Source: Trematomus loennbergii (Eukaryota; Chordata; Actinopteri; Perciformes; Nototheniidae). From it: a stretch of DNA of 64,000 nt. Below the pieces are notes generated by a model, which did not search any database, was not told the origin of the DNA, and was given only the letters and a program-made list of their open reading frames with translations. The stretch spans positions 77,501-141,500 of the forward strand of contig JAAOOA010000443.1 in assembly GCA_012861695.1 (NCBI GenBank). The letters run 5' to 3'. Shown here piece by piece: positions 61,941 to 64,000 of this stretch. How positions within the stretch are numbered: the stretch's first letter is position 1; each line of letters starts with the position of its first letter. A program made the position numbers and the translations under genes.

Positions 61941-62035
61941 GAATTTGGAGAACAAACTGTAAATCCGAGGCAGCATTTTAAAATATCAGCAGCTGGATCC
62001 AAAGCGGGCGAGTGGACTGAGAACAGCCAACAGAG
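61941..62035 (+). other. Possible non-coding exon 2 of the same gene
   Basis: Acceptor TTTAATTTTAG ends at 61940 and a GTTTGT donor follows CAACAGAG at 62035. There is no ATG-led frame of note, so any coding part would lie beyond the right edge. The donor is weak. Confidence 0.35.
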
Positions 62036-62476
62036 GTTTGTTGTAAATCATTAACAGCAAAAGCTTTCTTGTATTTTATATCAGTATTTTCAGGAGATTT
62101 CTGAAAAAATGTCATGGGGATCATGTATAAATGTGTTTCAGGGGGTGTAGTTTAAAATCTTGACAAAGAATTACCTCATCACGAAGATAGTAAATGAATG
62201 TGTAAGATAAAACATCAACTTTTAATTCAGATGTGTCAAACAACTGGAATATCATTTAAAAAACACTTATTTAAAGTTTGAGATGTATTTGAGTCCTAGC
62301 TGTCTGAAAGAATATGACTCTTATCCTCCTTAATCCTACAGAACACCAAAGCTTCTGGACCATATTATGTGGCTGTATTAAATGCATAGCTGACATTTTA
62401 ATTTAATATTCTGCCAAAACCTCATCCCCTCTGTTCCTTCATACAAACTGATAATGACCAAGTTGGTGGTCTAAAG

Positions 62477-62843
62477 CAGGGGTTCCACAACCTTTATTGT
62501 GCCAAGGACCGGTAGATACATTTAAAAAAAATCGCGGACCGGTTGTCAATTTTATCTGATTTTAATATTTACTCACCACCAGCAGGTAGCAACAGAGGCT
62601 AATTGTATGTAACAGCCTGAACAAATACTAGAACAATATGCATCCAAACATATTAACAAAGTTTAAAAAAGAACCGTGTTGTTTTTTGGGTTTTTCGGAA
62701 AACCAAAAAACCACGTTATTCAGTTTTAAACCAAAACGTGAAAACAGATAAATCAACGTTTTTGGTTTGTATGATTTACGGATAATCAGTGAATGCTGGG
62801 AAAATGAGGAGAAGGCGCATTATGAAGGAGATGTCCGGTCGCC

Positions 62844-62880
<37 letters not shown>

Positions 62881-62911
62881 TGTGGTGTGTGTGTGTGTGG
62901 TGTGTGCGTGG

Positions 62912-62976
<65 letters not shown>

Positions 62977-63830
62977 GGTGTGTGTGTGTACATACACACA
63001 CACATCATGCGCCTTGGTGACTGACTGGACATCTCCTTCATAAAACTAATAAAAGGGGGAGTAATCGGGCAGTTCGATGTGTGTAGGAGTGTGTAGAGGT
63101 GTGTGTAGAGGTGTGTGTGGTTAACACGTAGCAGCCTGCAGTCACTCTTAAGCTGTTCTGATTTAAAGTTAAACACAGTGAAGGCGGTGCGTAAAAAGGC
63201 ACAGCTCTTTACCGAGTATACGTCCCGCTGCCTCCTGATGCTGCAGCCAGCCCATTTCATGAAGTGAAGGAGGTTTTCCTTCTATAAAACAGCTGCGGGC
63301 AGCAGATACCGTGAGAGTCCCGGACATTAATTCATAGATCAAGGCAGACTGGTTTACTCTCCTGTTTTGCCAATCCGGTGCTTAAACAAATAGCTCTACA
63401 CCCCTGGCCGACATGTCCTTAAAATGAAGTCCGAGTTTGAAATATCTCAAATAATGTATGCACCACCATTTCCCCACATAAACATAACAGTCTGCAATCA
63501 AACGGTTGTCTCCTGTGCTCTTCCTACTTGGCGCACCGGTAACATGCTCGTGCGCACAAGAGGCTGAGACCTTAGGCTGAGCCGCCGAATCCCTCGGAAC
63601 ATCATAAAAGCCATTTTCAACGGTTTTCTGGTGAAAGATTAACTAGCTACTGGATGAAATAATATGACTGGTGGCATAGGTGCGAAAATTAAACACTTTT
63701 TGACAAAAATATTATGATAAAATATTTTATATATTTATAATTCTGCAAATATTACGATCAACTCACAGCTATTTTGCGGCCCGGCAGTAACACCGGTACC
63801 GGTCCGCGGACCGGGGGTTGGGAACCCCTG
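62477..63830 (-). mobile_element. hAT element, copy 2, inverted, perfect target duplication
   Basis: Same family as 51104-52370 in opposite orientation. CAGGGGTTCC and GGTTGGGAACCCCTG ends, with GTCTAAAG duplicated at 62469-62476 and 63831-63838. 1,354 bp, longer mainly through its TG tract and the 63.2-63.4 kb part. Confidence 0.85.
62847..63004. repeat. (TG)n inside hAT copy 2
   Basis: TG tract with GGTG and TGCG interruptions, switching to CA at 62991. Its two flanks are inverted repeats (ATGAAGGAGATGTCC at 62822 and GGACATCTCCTTCAT at 63028), so the tract sits in the loop of a potential hairpin. Confidence 0.9.
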
Positions 63831-64000
63831 GTCTAAAGGGTCTTTTTACAACCATATTTTCTTTATCTTATTGCACCAGATTTGTATGGGCCAAAGGTAT
63901 GGTTAGTTACTATCCTCTATTTGGAGAGCTGTATAATACAAGAGTACTTCAATATGACACACAGTTTTACAACTATACGCAAAAATAACAGGAATAAAAA

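Noticed and set aside
51104..63830. One huge palindrome from 51 to 64 kb
   Set aside because: The outer hAT pair has different target duplications (ATTTAAAC and GTCTAAAG), so those copies are independent insertions. Only the 0.7-kb arms at 53.65-54.33 and 60.61-61.31 kb are a true inverted duplication.

Overview
The window is nuclear DNA of a ray-finned (teleost) fish. The evidence is an intron-rich rod arrestin gene with teleost-style sequence, a fish-specific gene that joins a stonustoxin-family N-terminus to FN3 and GTPase domains, and a dense load of fish-type transposons (hAT, TTAA-target elements, an L2/CR1-like LINE, a tRNA-derived SINE) and CA/TG microsatellites. I cannot name the species.

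Region 1 (about 0.6-17.8 kb, minus strand) is the S-antigen / rod arrestin gene (sag). Ten coding exons read cleanly with canonical splice sites and matching phases. A non-coding first exon lies near 17.72 kb, and the last coding exons lie beyond the left edge. Its introns hold TTAA elements, a three-level nest of DNA transposons (9.67-11.87 kb) and a 37-bp minisatellite (8.46-9.22 kb).

Region 2 (17.8-22.2 kb) has no gene. It holds a CA repeat, a 33-bp minisatellite, a hAT-like element containing a TTAA element with a second 37-bp minisatellite, and a pentamer repeat.

Region 3 (22.2-49.9 kb, minus strand) is the most unusual part. A short first coding exon (49,810-49,908) splices over an 8.9-kb transposon-filled intron to one exon of about 18.7 kb. 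That exon encodes the rest of a stonustoxin/verrucotoxin-type N-terminal region (MACPF-like, helical and thioredoxin-like parts). It then carries ten tandem, directly joined copies of a module [FN3 - FN3 - P-loop GTPase - acidic stretch - coiled coil], and a Cys-rich/coiled-coil C-terminus. I infer a consensus module of 1,677 bp (559 codons): the indels I counted in the four modules nearest the 3' end add up exactly to their length differences. Module-to-module joins are in frame, so an intact allele would encode a protein of roughly 6,300 residues. The sequence given has many isolated 1-2 bp indels and almost no substitution-type damage. That suggests unpolished assembly in a repeat at least as strongly as pseudogenisation.

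Region 4 (49.9-64 kb) is non-coding apart from transposon relics. It has two opposite-facing copies of one hAT family with perfect 8-bp target duplications, a 4.15-kb foldback element, a broken LINE and a SINE. It also has a roughly 700-bp inverted duplication (53.65-54.33 and 60.61-61.31 kb), each arm carrying an ISRE plus a GAS motif. The left arm faces the GTPase gene. The right arm faces two apparent non-coding exons of a plus-strand gene whose coding part lies outside the window. This suggests, but does not prove, a head-to-head pair of cytokine-responsive genes.
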